From Luteibacter aegosomatis (GTDB lineage Bacteria; Pseudomonadota; Gammaproteobacteria; Xanthomonadales; Rhodanobacteraceae), in contig NZ_CP095740.1 of NCBI RefSeq assembly GCF_023078455.1, positions 3,336,001 to 3,400,000 on the forward strand: a DNA stretch of 64,000 nucleotides, read 5' to 3'. This document shows positions 25,154 through 37,542 of the stretch, in pieces. A program made the position numbers and the translations under genes. Every line of letters begins with the position of its first letter. The stretch's first letter is position 1. The notes below the pieces were generated by a model, which did no database searches, was not told where the DNA came from, and saw only the letters and a program-made list of their open reading frames with translations.

Positions 25154-26457
25154 GCGACGGCATCCATGGCGGCGAGGCGCAGCGTGACCGCGCGGCGGTG
25201 CGCCTCGAGTTGCTCGGCGGCGGCGAGCGTGGCGGCGCAGGGGCCGATGGCGCGCAGGCCTTCGGCGCTGGCCTCCTGCACCGTCACCTGCTTCTGGAAG
25301 CTGGCTACGGACACGCCGCTGTAGCTGCGCGCATAACCGTAGGTGGGCAGGACGTGGTTGCTGCCGCTGCAGTAGTCGCCCAACGACTCGGGGGTCCAAT
25401 CGCCGAGGAAGACCGAGCCGGCCGACTCCACGCCGTCGAGCAATGCGCGCGGATCCGCCGTCTGGATGATGAGATGCTCGGGCGCGTAGCGATTGCTCAC
25501 GTCGAGGGCCTGGACCAGGTCCCGCACGCGCACGAGGCGACTTTCGGCGAGCGCCATGGCGGCGATGTCGGCCCGCGGCAGTTCGCGTCGCTGGCGTTCC
25601 ACTTCGTCCTCGACGCGATCGAGCAGCGCGGCGGACGGGCTGACCAGCAGCACCTGCGAGTCGGGCCCGTGCTCGGCCTGCGAGAGAAGATCCGCCGCGA
25701 CGAAACGCGGATCGGCGTCGCCGTCGGCGATCACCAGCACCTCGGACGGCCCGGCGGGCATGTCGATGGCCGCACCGTCGGGATCGCCCGCGACCTGCAA
25801 TTTCGCCTCCGTCACCCAGGCGTTGCCGGGGCCGAAGAGCTTGTCGCAACGGGGCACCGATGCCGTGCCGTAGGCCATGGCGGCGATCGCCTGCGCGCCG
25901 CCCAGCTTGAACACGCGATGCACGCCGGTGACCTTGGCCGCGTAGAGCACGGCGTCGTCGCAGCGTCCGTCGGCCTGCACCGGCGTGCACAGCAGCACGT
26001 CCCGGCAACCGGCGATGGCGGCGGGCACGCCCAGCATGATCGCCGTGGACGGCAACGGTGCGCCGCCGGCGGGCACGTAGAGGCCCACGCGACGAATGGG
26101 GCGCAGGATCCGTTCCACGCGCACGCCCGGTGCCGTCTCCACCGCGACGGGCGTGGGCGCGGCCGCGCGATGGAACCGCTCGATACGCTCGGCGGCTTCG
26201 CGAATGGCGGCTTTCAGTTCCGGCGACAGGCGCGCTTCGGCGGCGGCGAATTCGTCGTCGCGCACGTCCAGCGCATCCAGCCCGGCACCGTCGTAGCGCG
26301 CGGTGAACTCACGCAGCGCTTCGTCGCCACGCGCGCGGACGGCGGCGACGATGGTCTCGACGCCCTCGCGCAATTCGGTGGCCCGCGATTGCGCCGGGCG
26401 GGCGAGCGCGGCGGCTCGTCCCGCGTCGTCGAGGTCGTTCCAGTCGATCCGTTTCAT
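25150..26457 (-). CDS. hisD: Histidinol dehydrogenase
   Basis: HisD oxidises histidinol to histidine with zinc and NAD. The 435-residue protein shows [41 protein letters not shown] and the C-terminal [15 protein letters not shown] region. The start at 26457 overlaps the hisG stop by 4 nt. Confidence 0.98.
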   Translation of the reverse strand: MKRIDWNDLDDAGRAAALARPAQSRATELREGVETIVAAVRARGDEALREFTARYDGAGLDALDVRDDEFAAAEARLSPELKAAIREAAERIERFHRAAAPTPVAVETAPGVRVERILRPIRRVGLYVPAGGAPLPSTAIMLGVPAAIAGCRDVLLCTPVQADGRCDDAVLYAAKVTGVHRVFKLGGAQAIAAMAYGTASVPRCDKLFGPGNAWVTEAKLQVAGDPDGAAIDMPAGPSEVLVIADGDADPRFVAADLLSQAEHGPDSQVLLVSPSAALLDRVEDEVERQRRELPRADIAAMALAESRLVRVRDLVQALDVSNRYAPEHLIIQTADPRALLDGVESAGSVFLGDWTPESLGDYCSGSNHVLPTYGYARSYSGVSVASFQKQVTVQEASAEGLRAIGPCAATLAAAEQLEAHRRAVTLRLAAMDAVA

Positions 26458-27347
26458 GCCAGCATCTTCTCCACCGGCAGCACCAGCATGTCGCGGGCGC
26501 CGGCACGTTTCATGTCTTCGAGCTGGCGCCAGCTCACCGAGCCCGCGCACAGCGCCTGCACCACCACCTGGTCGGGCGCACCGTCCACGGCCGTGAGCGT
26601 GGGCACGGGCATCCCCGGCAGCAGGCGGGTGATGTCGTCGAGCGCATTGCGCGGGGCCTGCAACAGGATCAGGCGTGAATCGCGTACCTGGATCACGCCG
26701 TCGAGGCGGCGGAGCAGCAACTCGGCGATCTCGCCGCGTTCGTCGGCGGGCATGTCCCGGTGGCCGGCGAGCACCGCCTCGCTCTCGAACACCACGGCCG
26801 CCTCGCGCAGCTGGTTCGCCATCAGCGTGGCTCCGCTGGAGACCAGGTCGCAGATGGCATCGGCGGTGCCCAGGCGCGGCGCGATCTCGACCGAACCGGC
26901 CAGGTACACCACCTTGGCGTCCACTCCATGCGTACGTAGCCATTCGCCGGTCAGTCCGGGATAGGACGTGGCGATGCGCTGGCCATCCAGTTGCGCGGGG
27001 CTCTCGTAGCCGTCTTCCTGGGGGACGGCGATGGACAGCCGGCAACCGCCGAAACCCAGGCGGCGCAGCTCGGCGAGTTCCTCGCCCGCCTCGGGCTGGG
27101 AAAGCTGGAATTCGCGCAGCACGTTGCGACCGACGATGCCCAGGTCGCACACGCCCTCGGCGATGAGGCCCGGAATGTCGTCGTCGCGAACGAGCAGGAG
27201 ATCCACCGGCTCGCCCTCGCCGAAGCAGAAAAGCTTGTCTCGGCTCTGCCGGAACTTCAGGCCGCAGCGGGCCAGCAGTTCCTGCGCCGGCTCGGTGAGG
27301 CGGCCGGACTTCTGCATGGCGATGCGCAGGCGATCACGCGGCTTCAT
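26454..27347 (-). CDS. hisG: ATP phosphoribosyltransferase, long form
   Basis: HisG is the committed, feedback-inhibited enzyme. The 297-residue length and its C-terminal regulatory region mark the long form that needs no HisZ. Motifs include [10 protein letters not shown] at the start and [11 protein letters not shown]. The start overlaps the yerC-like gene by 4 nt. Confidence 0.98.
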   Translation of the reverse strand: MKPRDRLRIAMQKSGRLTEPAQELLARCGLKFRQSRDKLFCFGEGEPVDLLLVRDDDIPGLIAEGVCDLGIVGRNVLREFQLSQPEAGEELAELRRLGFGGCRLSIAVPQEDGYESPAQLDGQRIATSYPGLTGEWLRTHGVDAKVVYLAGSVEIAPRLGTADAICDLVSSGATLMANQLREAAVVFESEAVLAGHRDMPADERGEIAELLLRRLDGVIQVRDSRLILLQAPRNALDDITRLLPGMPVPTLTAVDGAPDQVVVQALCAGSVSWRQLEDMKRAGARDMLVLPVEKMLA

Positions 27348-27661
27348 ACGGCACCTTCGACGTTGCGGCGGGCGGCCGCGGCCATGTAGCCGCCATTGCC
27401 CTGGTTGAGATAGCGGGCCACGCGCCCGATGGTGGTGATGCTCACGGCCGTGCGTTCATGGATGTCCCGATAGGAGCGCCCTTCCAGCAGGAACGGCACC
27501 ACCTTCCAGCGGTCGACCATGACTTCGATTTCGGCCGGGGTGCACAGGTCGTGCAGGAAGGCACGCATTTCCTCCACGGAGGAGAGCGCCAGCAGGGCCT
27601 CGCAGAGGCTGGTCTCGGCCGAGCCGTCGGGCGTTTGGGGGTCGATCGATCGGCGCTTCAT
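27344..27661 (-). CDS. YerC/YecD-type TrpR-like DNA-binding protein
   Basis: The 105-residue protein has the TrpR-superfamily helix-turn-helix TPAEIEVMVDRWKVVPFLLEG..SYRDIHERTAVSITTIGRVARYL. Family members sit next to his or pcrB genes; here it is the first cistron of the his operon, overlapping hisG by 4 nt. An autoregulatory role on the operator-like palindromes at its own start is an inference. The ATG at 27661 has no Shine-Dalgarno, so leaderless or structure-dependent initiation is possible. Confidence 0.85.
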   Translation of the reverse strand: MKRRSIDPQTPDGSAETSLCEALLALSSVEEMRAFLHDLCTPAEIEVMVDRWKVVPFLLEGRSYRDIHERTAVSITTIGRVARYLNQGNGGYMAAAARRNVEGAV

Positions 27662-27719
27662 AGTGCACTAACGCGTTAATACGATAACGCATCGTACCGT
27701 CGCAGCCTTTCCGTGGCAA
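27662..27719 (-). promoter_or_regulatory. his operon promoter with operator-like palindromes
   Basis: On the minus strand TTGCCA (27714-27719), a 17-bp spacer and TACGAT (27691-27696) make a good sigma-70 promoter. Three dyads lie over or just downstream of the -10: TACGAT-N5-ATCGTA at 27680-27696, TAACGCGTTA at 27669-27678, and TAGTGCACTA at 27661-27670, whose edge is the start codon of the yerC-like gene. The predicted leader is only about 22 nt. Confidence 0.6.
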
Positions 27720-27810
27720 GCGCCCACACGTCATTGCGCCTTTCTTCCATATACCGGGTGGCGACGGCTCGCCAAGATGCCCGCAGTGCCCGTTACCAGC
27801 GAGTCCCCGC

Positions 27811-28458
27811 ATGAGCTACCCCGTGCCCAGTTCGGTGATCGTCGCCGACGACCACCCGGTGGTCGTCGCCGGGGTGGAATCCATCCTCCGGCCGCATGGC
27901 CACCTCGTGGTCGCCCGTGCCCACGACACCGACACCCTCTTCGCCTGCCTGGCCGACATCCGCTGCAACGTCCTGGTCACCGATTTCTCCATGCCGGACG
28001 GCCGCCTTCCCGATGGCCTGCCCATGATCCGGCGCGTACGAAAGCTGCATCCGCATGTCGGAATCGTCGTCCTCACCATGCTGTCCAACCCCGCCGTGCT
28101 GCGCACGTTGCTCGACATGGGCGTCGCCGCCCTCTTCGACAAACGCACCAGCCTGCGGGACATTCCAGTCGCCGTGCATGCGGCCGGCGTCGGCCGCCAC
28201 TACCTCAGCCCGGCGATCCGCCGGCTCTTTCAGGAAGCCGCCTGCGCGGACCGCACGGAGGAACTCGACAGGCGGCTCTCGCCGAAAGAGAGGGAAGTCC
28301 TTCGCGCCTACGCCCAGGGGCACGCCCTGGCCGACATCGCCGCGGCGATGGGGCGCAGCTTCAAGACGATCAGCCGGCAGAAGCGCTCGGCCATGGGCAA
28401 GCTGGGCATCGCCAACGACGCCCAGTTGTATCAGTACCTTGCCGGCGTGGCGGGTTAG
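27811..28458 (+). CDS. Orphan NarL/RcsB-type response regulator
   Basis: The 215-residue protein has a receiver domain with acidic residues D13-D14, phospho-acceptor Asp58 in NVLVTDFSMP and Lys in FDKRTS. A LuxR-type HTH follows (LSPKEREVLRAYAQGHALADIAAAMG..FKTISRQKRSAMGKLGI). The longer SMPDGRLPDGLPM loop recalls RcsB. No histidine kinase is adjacent. Its TAG overlaps the stop codon of the convergent ammonia-lyase gene by 3 bases. Confidence 0.9.
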   Translation: MSYPVPSSVIVADDHPVVVAGVESILRPHGHLVVARAHDTDTLFACLADIRCNVLVTDFSMPDGRLPDGLPMIRRVRKLHPHVGIVVLTMLSNPAVLRTLLDMGVAALFDKRTSLRDIPVAVHAAGVGRHYLSPAIRRLFQEAACADRTEELDRRLSPKEREVLRAYAQGHALADIAAAMGRSFKTISRQKRSAMGKLGIANDAQLYQYLAGVAG

Positions 28459-30344
28459 GCCACGAGGCGACCCGACGCCACCAGTTCACACACGAGGGCC
28501 ACGTCGCCATCCATGGCGCGATCGCGCTGCATGAAGGCCACGTGCTCACGCAACGTGGCAAGCGCCTGGCGAACGGCACGGCCGCCGTGGAAATCCTCGG
28601 CGCTGGCCAGGGCATCCATCAGGGCCTTCACTTCGGTCTCGAAACGGGCGTAATGCGGCGAGTCGCTGCGCGGCGCGCCGGAAATCTTCGCAGCCAGCGC
28701 CTGCCAGTCGCCGCGATGGGCGAGCGTGCGCGCCGCGTTGAGCATGTCCTGGCGGTATTCCAAGGCCTGCGCGGCGGTGTAGAGCTCCAACGCCAGCACG
28801 TGGCCAAGGTCTTCGGTCATCTCGAGCACGTGGCGTGCTTCGTTAGCGCCCATGGACACGTGGTCTTCGGCGTTGGCGCTGGTGGGCACCGAATACACCG
28901 AGGCCGGATGCGCGCGGGTGGCGAGGTCGTTCACGAGCGCCGCGGCGGTGTACTGCACGATCATGAAGCCCGAGTCCGTGGCGTCCTCGTTACCGATGAG
29001 GAAGGCAGGCAGTCCGTCGTTGTTGGCCGGGTCGACCAGCTTGGCCGTGCGACGCTCCGAGATCGAGGCCAGCACCGGAATGGCGGCCTTTACGTAGCTC
29101 ATGGCCAGGGCCAGTGGCATGCCGTGGAAATGGCCGGCGGAAATCACTTGGTCCTCGATCACCTCGGCGTTCTCGGCATCCGGGAACACCAGCGGATTAT
29201 CGGTGACGGCGTTCAGTTCGATGTCGAACACCCGGCAGGCCTGCTCCCAGGCATCACGCACGGCGCCATGCACCTGCGGCGCGCAGCGCAGGCAGTACGC
29301 ATCCTGCGGCTGATGCTTCTTGCCGCCCTTGAACGGCAGGAACCGCGAGTAGAACGCCTCCTTGCCGTGTCGCTGCGTAGCCGGCACCCAGTCCCAGCCG
29401 ATGTCGAAACGATGGGCCTGGTCGGCGGGTTCGCTCCACGAGTCGGATAGCCACGGACGGAAACGCGGCACGAGGTGGTAGGCGATGTCGGCGAGGGTGG
29501 AACCCTCCAGGAGGCCGCGGACGTTACGCGCGGTAGCCACCTGGCCCGGATGCGGACGCAGGCCATGCACTTCTTCCGCGTAGGCGCCGGTACGGCCGGC
29601 GAAAGCGTCGAGCGTCATCGCCGCGGCGAGATCGGCCGTGCGGATCAGCATGTCCATGGTGTCCAGCGCCAGCACGCCGGTGGCGAGCATCTGCGTGGTG
29701 CCGTTGTTGAGGGCCAGGCCCTCCTTGAACGACAAACGCACGGGCGCCAGCCCCGCGCGAGCCAAGGCGTCGGCGCCCTTCAGGCGCTCGCCCTGGTAGA
29801 AGGCTTCGCCACCGCCGAGCAGCACGATGGCCAGGTGCGAGAGCGGGGCGAGGTCGCCGCTGGCGCCGACCGATCCCTTCTCCGGGATCACCGGAATGAC
29901 GCCGCGGTTGAGCAGTTCGGCGAGGGCGCGAAGCGTCTCCACGCGAATGCCGGAATGGCCGCGCATCAGGGTGTTCACGCGAATGGCGAGCATCGCGCGA
30001 ACGACGTCGACGGCGAACGGCTTACCCACGCAGACCGCATGCGTGATGATGAGATTGTGCTGGAGTTCTTCCAGCAACGTGCCCTCGCGCGGCTCGGGGT
30101 TGCCGCCCGGCAGTTCGTCGCGCACGCGATGCGCGCCCAGCAGCTTGTCGGCATTGCTGCCGAACCCCGTCGTGACGCCATAGATCGGCTCTCCCCCGCC
30201 CACCTTCTCGGCCAGGAAGTCGGCCGCGCGCTTCACCTTCAGCAGCTGGGTTTCGTCCAGTCGAATCGAGGCGCCCTGACGGGCGATGGCGGCGACCTGG
30301 GCGCGGGTGAGGCTGCGCCCATCGAGAAGGATGCTGGTGGTCAT
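28455..30344 (-). CDS. Histidine/aromatic amino acid ammonia-lyase family enzyme, extended
   Basis: The MIO prosthetic group would form from Ala161-Ser162-Gly163 in GSVGASGDLAPLSH. The YGVTTGFGSNAD loop and the QDAYCLRCAPQVHG segment are typical of HutH. The NLIITHAV stretch has His where histidine lyases do, which favours histidine over tyrosine or phenylalanine. The protein is 629 residues against about 510 for HutH: about 60 extra residues occur around 285-345 before QDAYCLRC, and the C-terminus is longer. No hutU, hutI or hutG is nearby, so a classical Hut role is doubtful. I chose the ATG at 30344 over an upstream TTG. Confidence 0.8.
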   Translation of the reverse strand: MTTSILLDGRSLTRAQVAAIARQGASIRLDETQLLKVKRAADFLAEKVGGGEPIYGVTTGFGSNADKLLGAHRVRDELPGGNPEPREGTLLEELQHNLIITHAVCVGKPFAVDVVRAMLAIRVNTLMRGHSGIRVETLRALAELLNRGVIPVIPEKGSVGASGDLAPLSHLAIVLLGGGEAFYQGERLKGADALARAGLAPVRLSFKEGLALNNGTTQMLATGVLALDTMDMLIRTADLAAAMTLDAFAGRTGAYAEEVHGLRPHPGQVATARNVRGLLEGSTLADIAYHLVPRFRPWLSDSWSEPADQAHRFDIGWDWVPATQRHGKEAFYSRFLPFKGGKKHQPQDAYCLRCAPQVHGAVRDAWEQACRVFDIELNAVTDNPLVFPDAENAEVIEDQVISAGHFHGMPLALAMSYVKAAIPVLASISERRTAKLVDPANNDGLPAFLIGNEDATDSGFMIVQYTAAALVNDLATRAHPASVYSVPTSANAEDHVSMGANEARHVLEMTEDLGHVLALELYTAAQALEYRQDMLNAARTLAHRGDWQALAAKISGAPRSDSPHYARFETEVKALMDALASAEDFHGGRAVRQALATLREHVAFMQRDRAMDGDVALVCELVASGRLVA

Positions 30345-30370
30345 GGAAGAGGCCGTGGACAAGATGGAAG

Positions 30371-31753
30371 TTAGCGGCCGATGTCGGCCTGGGCCAGTTC
30401 GACGCGAAGCGTCTTCACCAGTTCGGTGCGGGCCACCTCGAACTGGTCTTCGCGGCGAAGGTCCTTCACCGTGACCACGCCCTTGGCGATTTCGTCTTCG
30501 CCGATGACGACGACGAAACGGATGCCGGCACGATCGGCGTACTTGAACTGCTTGCCGAGCTTGCCGCTCTCCATCACCACCTCGGTGGCGATGCCGGCGT
30601 TGCGCAGTTCGGTCGCGACGGCGATGTACTGCGGGAGCAGGGCCGGATCCATCTGCGTCACCAGCACGTCGACCGTGCTCCGCGCGGTCGACACGAGGCC
30701 GGCGTCACGCAACTGCCAATACAGGCGCGTGAGGCCGATGGAAATGCCCACGCCCGGCAGATGCGACTTGGTGTACTGGCCGGCGAGATTTTCGTAACGG
30801 CCGCCCGAGCAGATCGAACCGATGCCGGGATGATCGTTGAGCGTGGTCTCGTAGACCGTGCCGGTGTAGTAGTCCAGCCCACGCGCGATGGAGAGATTGA
30901 GCGCGAAATGGGTCTCGGGCACGCCGAAGTCGCGGATGAGCGAGAGGACTTCCTTCAGTTCGTTGCGGCCCTGCTCCATGGTTTCCGGGCCGGCACCGAG
31001 CGCATCGAGCTTGGCGAACGCGTCGTCCACCGAGGTGGAGCGCACCTGCACGAAGTCGAGGATCTTCGCGGCGACATCGGCCGACAGGCCGAAGGCTTCG
31101 CCCGTGAGGGTATCGCGCACGTAGTCGGGGCCGCGCTTGTCGAGTTTGTCGACCTCGCGCAGCACGAGCATCTGCTGCTCGGCATCGGCGATGCCCAGGT
31201 TCTCGAAGAAACCGCGCATCAGCTTGCGATTGTTGAGCTGGATGGTGAACGCGCCGATGTTCAGGTCACGGAACACGCTGTGGATGACCGCGGGGATCTC
31301 GGCGTCGTAGCGTATCGACAGCGAATCCTTGCCGATCACGTCGATGTCGCACTGGTAGAACTCGCGGAAACGGCCGCGCTGGGCGCGCTCGCCACGGTAC
31401 ACGCGCTGCATCTGATAGCGACGGAACGGAAAGCTCAGGTCGTGCTCGTGCTCGGCCACGTAGCGGGCGAGCGGCACGGTAAGGTCGAAGCGCAGGGCCA
31501 GCTCGGGCACGCCGCCCTTCTCCGCCGCGTTGAGCGAACCGGTGGACTGAACGAAGTAGACCTGGCGCTCGGTCTCGCCGCCGGTCTTGGTCAGCAGCAC
31601 GTCGCTATGCTCGATCACCGGCGTCTCGATCGGCAGGAAGCCGAAACGCTCGTAGTTGCGGCGAATCGTATCCAGCATGCGCTGGAAAGCGATCTGGTCG
31701 AGCGGCAGGAGCTCGAGGACACCGGGCATGGTGCGGGCCGGGGTGAGTGCCAT
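30371..31753 (-). CDS. hisS: Histidyl-tRNA synthetase
   Basis: The 460-residue class II synthetase has motif 1 near [17 protein letters not shown], motif 2 around [25 protein letters not shown] and the histidine-binding [15 protein letters not shown] block. An HGTP anticodon-binding domain ends the protein. The ATG at 31753 is preceded by AGAGGAATTGC, a good ribosome-binding site. It lies 26 bp upstream of the ammonia-lyase gene on the same strand and may be co-transcribed with it. Confidence 0.97.
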   Translation of the reverse strand: MALTPARTMPGVLELLPLDQIAFQRMLDTIRRNYERFGFLPIETPVIEHSDVLLTKTGGETERQVYFVQSTGSLNAAEKGGVPELALRFDLTVPLARYVAEHEHDLSFPFRRYQMQRVYRGERAQRGRFREFYQCDIDVIGKDSLSIRYDAEIPAVIHSVFRDLNIGAFTIQLNNRKLMRGFFENLGIADAEQQMLVLREVDKLDKRGPDYVRDTLTGEAFGLSADVAAKILDFVQVRSTSVDDAFAKLDALGAGPETMEQGRNELKEVLSLIRDFGVPETHFALNLSIARGLDYYTGTVYETTLNDHPGIGSICSGGRYENLAGQYTKSHLPGVGISIGLTRLYWQLRDAGLVSTARSTVDVLVTQMDPALLPQYIAVATELRNAGIATEVVMESGKLGKQFKYADRAGIRFVVVIGEDEIAKGVVTVKDLRREDQFEVARTELVKTLRVELAQADIGR

Positions 31754-31907
31754 GCAATTCCTCTTGGGACAGGCTGTACGGACGCCGCCATGCGGCAGCC
31801 CGTAAGAGTAACAGATGGCGTACCCCGGCTCTGGCGCCACCCGGTAAAAAAGACGTGAACCCCTGTTGCCAACCGAGTCGGCCATGGCTAATATACGCGG
31901 CTCCCGT

Positions 31908-31984
<77 letters not shown>

Positions 31985-31998
31985 CCATTCGAAGAATC

Positions 31999-32031
31999 AA
32001 GGCTCTGAACTGACGTTCAGGGCCTTTTTTC
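31999..32031 (+). terminator. Rho-independent terminator after tRNA-Pro
   Basis: The stem AGGCTCTGAAC/GTTCAGGGCCT (one G-T pair) with a TGAC loop is followed by TTTTTT. Confidence 0.88.
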
Positions 32032-32119
32032 TTTGACCACCTTCCCTGGGTTGGGAGCGGGCACGTCGGAAAAATCGTACATTTCGTTCTTCTGGTTGAA
32101 GGCGAGAGGATTTGTCCTG

Positions 32120-34117
32120 ATGCACGATCCCCATCTCCCCGGCCGCCGGGGCTTTCTCCGGGCGTCCGTTCTCGGCGCACTGACCTCCGCCTTGCCCGTG
32201 GAAGCCACCGATGCGGTGGAGAAACCGGTCGCCGCACCCGTCTTTCCGCAGGCGCCGTTGGCGCCCCAGCCTTTCCAGTTCCTGCCCGCGGGCTCGATCC
32301 GCCCATCGGGATGGCTTCGGCGCCAACTGGAGATCCAGGCGAACGGCCTCGGCGGCCACGTGGACGAAACGTGGCCGGATCTGGGACCGCGCAGCGGCTG
32401 GCTCGGCGGCGACGGCGAGTCCTGGGAGCGAGGCCCGTACTTCCTCGACGGCCTGCTGCCCCTGGCATGGCAACTCGATTCACCCGCGCTGAAGGCGAAA
32501 GCGCAACGCTTCATCGACTGGACGCTGGAACATCCGTGGCCGAACGGCATGTTCGGTCCGAAAAGCAACGACGACTGGTGGCCACGCATGGTCATGCTGA
32601 AGGTACTGACGCAGTACCAGGAGTTGACCGGCGACGCGCGAGTCATTCCCTTCATGACTCGCTACTTCCACTACCAGTTGGGTGCCCTGCCCGCGCGTCC
32701 GCTGCGCGACTGGGGCCGCATGCGCTGGCAGGACGAAGTCGCTTCGGTCCTCTGGCTGTACTCGCGCACGCACGACCCGAAGCTCCTCGAACTGGCGGCG
32801 CTGCTGAAAAAGCAGGGCTACGACTGGCAGGGCATGTTCGCCGACTTCCCGTTCCGGGAAAAAACCGACGCCAAACTCGTGGAAGCCAAGGGCGGCAAGA
32901 ACGCCTTCATGGAAGATGACGGTTTGCAGGTGCACGGCGTCAACGTCGCGCAGGCGCTGAAGGCATCGCCGGTGTGGTCGCTGGTATCGCGCGATGCGAA
33001 CGATCGCGCCGCCATCCATCACCAGCTTGAGCAATTGGACCGGTATCACGGCCTCGCCAACGGGATGTTTTCCGCCGACGAGCACCTTGCCGGGCGCAGC
33101 CCGTCGCAAGGCGTCGAACTGTGCGCGGTCGTCGAGGCCATGTATTCCCTGGAAACGGCACTGGCCATCACCGGCGACGCCGCGCTCGGCGACCGGATCG
33201 AGCGCATCGCCTATAACGCGCTGCCGGGCGCCTTCACCGACGACATGTGGGCGCACCAATACGACCAGCAGCCCAACCAGGTGGAATGCAGCCTGCATCG
33301 CCGCCCCTGGACCACCAACGGCCCGGAGGCGAACCTGTTCGGACTCGATCCGCATTTCGGCTGCTGCACGGCCAATTTCCACCAGGGTTGGCCGAAGCTG
33401 ACGGCAAGCTTATGGATGGCCTGCGCGGACGGCGGCCTCGCCGCCGCCGTCTATGCGCCATGCCACGTCAGCACGACGGCGCGCGGCGTGCCGATCGAGA
33501 TCGACCAGGCGACCGACTACCCCTTCCGCGACGAGATCGTCATGACGATGAAGCCTCGCTCGCCGGTGACGTTTCCGCTGCGCCTGCGCCTGCCCGCCTG
33601 GTGCCGCGCCCCTTCGGTGCGGGTCAACGGTGAAACGGTGGCGGCGACTTCGGGCCAGGGCTTCCTCACGGTGGAGCGGCTGTGGACCGCGGGCGACACG
33701 GTGCATGTGTCGTTTCCTGCCGAGGTCGTCACCGAGAAGGGCTTCAACGACTCCGTGAGCTTCAGCCGCGGCCCCTTGGTGTTCTCGCTGCCGATCGGTG
33801 AGGCATGGGTCAAGTGGCGCAAGCGCGGCCTCACCAACGACTGGCAGGTGTACCCGACCTCGCCATGGAACTACGCCGCGAGCACCGAAGGAACGGTGGA
33901 ACGGCATGACGTGGGAGCGCGTCCTTTCGCCGGCGCCACCCCGGCGATGACGCTCGCCGTGCGGGCACGACTCGTGGCATGGAAAGCCGAGGAAGGCGCC
34001 GCCGATCCCGTGCCCGCGAAACCGGAGATGGAGGATGAGCCGTACACCACGCTGCGACTCGTTCCCTACGCGGGTGCCAAGCTGCGCATCACCTCGTTCC
34101 CGGCATTACCCTCCTGA
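32120..34117 (+). CDS. Tat-exported GH127-like (beta-L-arabinofuranosidase / DUF1680) glycosidase
   Basis: The 665-residue protein starts with a twin-arginine signal (RRGFLRASVLGALTSALP, Arg9-Arg10), so export of the folded enzyme to the periplasm is likely. The catalytic part shows an alpha-toroid with WWPRMVMLKVL, a VECS segment and LDPHFGCCTANFHQGWPKL. The paired Cys resembles the zinc/catalytic cysteines of GH127, where a Cys acts as nucleophile. Substrate is unknown. I chose the ATG at 32120 because GAGAGGA lies 9 nt upstream. It stands alone between two tRNA genes. Confidence 0.8.
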   Translation: MHDPHLPGRRGFLRASVLGALTSALPVEATDAVEKPVAAPVFPQAPLAPQPFQFLPAGSIRPSGWLRRQLEIQANGLGGHVDETWPDLGPRSGWLGGDGESWERGPYFLDGLLPLAWQLDSPALKAKAQRFIDWTLEHPWPNGMFGPKSNDDWWPRMVMLKVLTQYQELTGDARVIPFMTRYFHYQLGALPARPLRDWGRMRWQDEVASVLWLYSRTHDPKLLELAALLKKQGYDWQGMFADFPFREKTDAKLVEAKGGKNAFMEDDGLQVHGVNVAQALKASPVWSLVSRDANDRAAIHHQLEQLDRYHGLANGMFSADEHLAGRSPSQGVELCAVVEAMYSLETALAITGDAALGDRIERIAYNALPGAFTDDMWAHQYDQQPNQVECSLHRRPWTTNGPEANLFGLDPHFGCCTANFHQGWPKLTASLWMACADGGLAAAVYAPCHVSTTARGVPIEIDQATDYPFRDEIVMTMKPRSPVTFPLRLRLPAWCRAPSVRVNGETVAATSGQGFLTVERLWTAGDTVHVSFPAEVVTEKGFNDSVSFSRGPLVFSLPIGEAWVKWRKRGLTNDWQVYPTSPWNYAASTEGTVERHDVGARPFAGATPAMTLAVRARLVAWKAEEGAADPVPAKPEMEDEPYTTLRLVPYAGAKLRITSFPALPS

Positions 34118-34141
34118 GGTCGAACGATGCGATCCGCGAAA

Positions 34142-34173
34142 ACGCAAAACGCCCCGAAAGGGGCGTTTTGCGT
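34142..34173. terminator. Bidirectional hairpin terminator
   Basis: A perfect 14-bp stem with a GAAA loop (ACGCAAAACGCCCC and its complement) lies between the rightward glycosidase gene and the leftward tRNA-Ser. The A and T runs inside the stem allow it to act on both strands. Confidence 0.8.
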
Positions 34174-34176
34174 AAC

Positions 34177-34269
34177 TGGCGGAGAGTGAGGGATTCGAAC
34201 CCTCGATAAGGCTTTTGACCCTATACTCCCTTAGCAGGGGAGCCCCTTCGGCCTCTCGGGCAACTCTCC
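34177..34269 (-). tRNA. tRNA-Ser (anticodon GCT)
   Basis: The 93-nt tRNA has a long variable arm, an acceptor stem GGAGAGT/ACTCTCC, encoded CCA, and an anticodon stem CTCCC/GGGAG around CTGCTAA, giving anticodon GCT. The order alaS-csrA-tRNA-Ser is common in gammaproteobacteria. Confidence 0.96.
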
Positions 34270-34344
34270 AAGATGGTTGTCTCGACGGCCGTGCCGACTC
34301 GACGAGCCAGCAAGGATACTTGCCCTTGCCCGCTCCGTAAAGCG

Positions 34345-34542
34345 TTAGTGATCGTTTCCGGAATGATCCCCGGTGTCGCCCTCGTTCTTGATGCGCTGGT
34401 AGATTTCTTCGCGATGGACAGCGACGTTCTTCGGTGCGTTGATACCGATGCGCACCTGGTTACCTTTCACACCCAGGACGGTGACGGTCACCTCGTCGCC
34501 GATCATCAGGGTTTCACCGACCCGGCGGGTCAGAATCAGCAT
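34345..34542 (-). CDS. csrA: Carbon storage regulator CsrA
   Basis: The 65-residue RNA-binding dimer matches CsrA ([40 protein letters not shown]) with the RNA-contacting Leu4 and Arg44-type residues kept. It controls translation and stability of many mRNAs. The ATG has GGAG 8-9 nt upstream. A long leader precedes it. Confidence 0.98.
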   Translation of the reverse strand: MLILTRRVGETLMIGDEVTVTVLGVKGNQVRIGINAPKNVAVHREEIYQRIKNEGDTGDHSGNDH

Positions 34543-34785
34543 GATTGATACTCCATAAAATCAGGTATTGGCTTCCCCACCAACGACAACCTCACCCCGA
34601 GTGCTTGTCGCCGATGGATCGACGTGTCGACCATCGAAGGCCGAACTGCCTTCCCCGGCTCTAAGTTGTGCTTGTCGCTGACCAGCTGTCCTGCCATGTC
34701 GGTCCGACGGGTCGATACCGAGGGACGCTTTCGACATTCGACTGATACTAGCTGAGCCAAACCAGCCCGCGCAACGCACGGCATC
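34543..34785 (-). promoter_or_regulatory. csrA promoter and long 5' leader
   Basis: On the minus strand TTGCGC (34769-34774), 18 bp and TAGTAT (34745-34750) form a plausible promoter, giving a leader of about 195 nt before csrA. The leader contains several GGA motifs, including GGCAGGACA and the ribosome-binding TGGAGT, as expected if CsrA represses its own translation. No gene is visible in this interval. Confidence 0.45.
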
Positions 34786-34823
34786 CGAAAAAGGGGAGGC
34801 CAGGTCGCCCCATGGCGACCTGG
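34786..34823 (-). terminator. Rho-independent terminator after alaS
   Basis: Read leftward, the stem CCAGGTCGCC/GGCGACCTGG with a 4-nt loop is followed by a pyrimidine run ending in TTTTT, 22 bp beyond the alaS stop. Confidence 0.85.
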
Positions 34824-34845
34824 CGCGAGACGCGTATGCTTCCGT

Positions 34846-37479
<2,634 letters not shown>

Positions 37480-37542
37480 GATCGATCGTGGCTGGGGCCG
37501 CGTATCGCGGAAACACCCGTCCAGAATCAAGGCATGTAGCCT

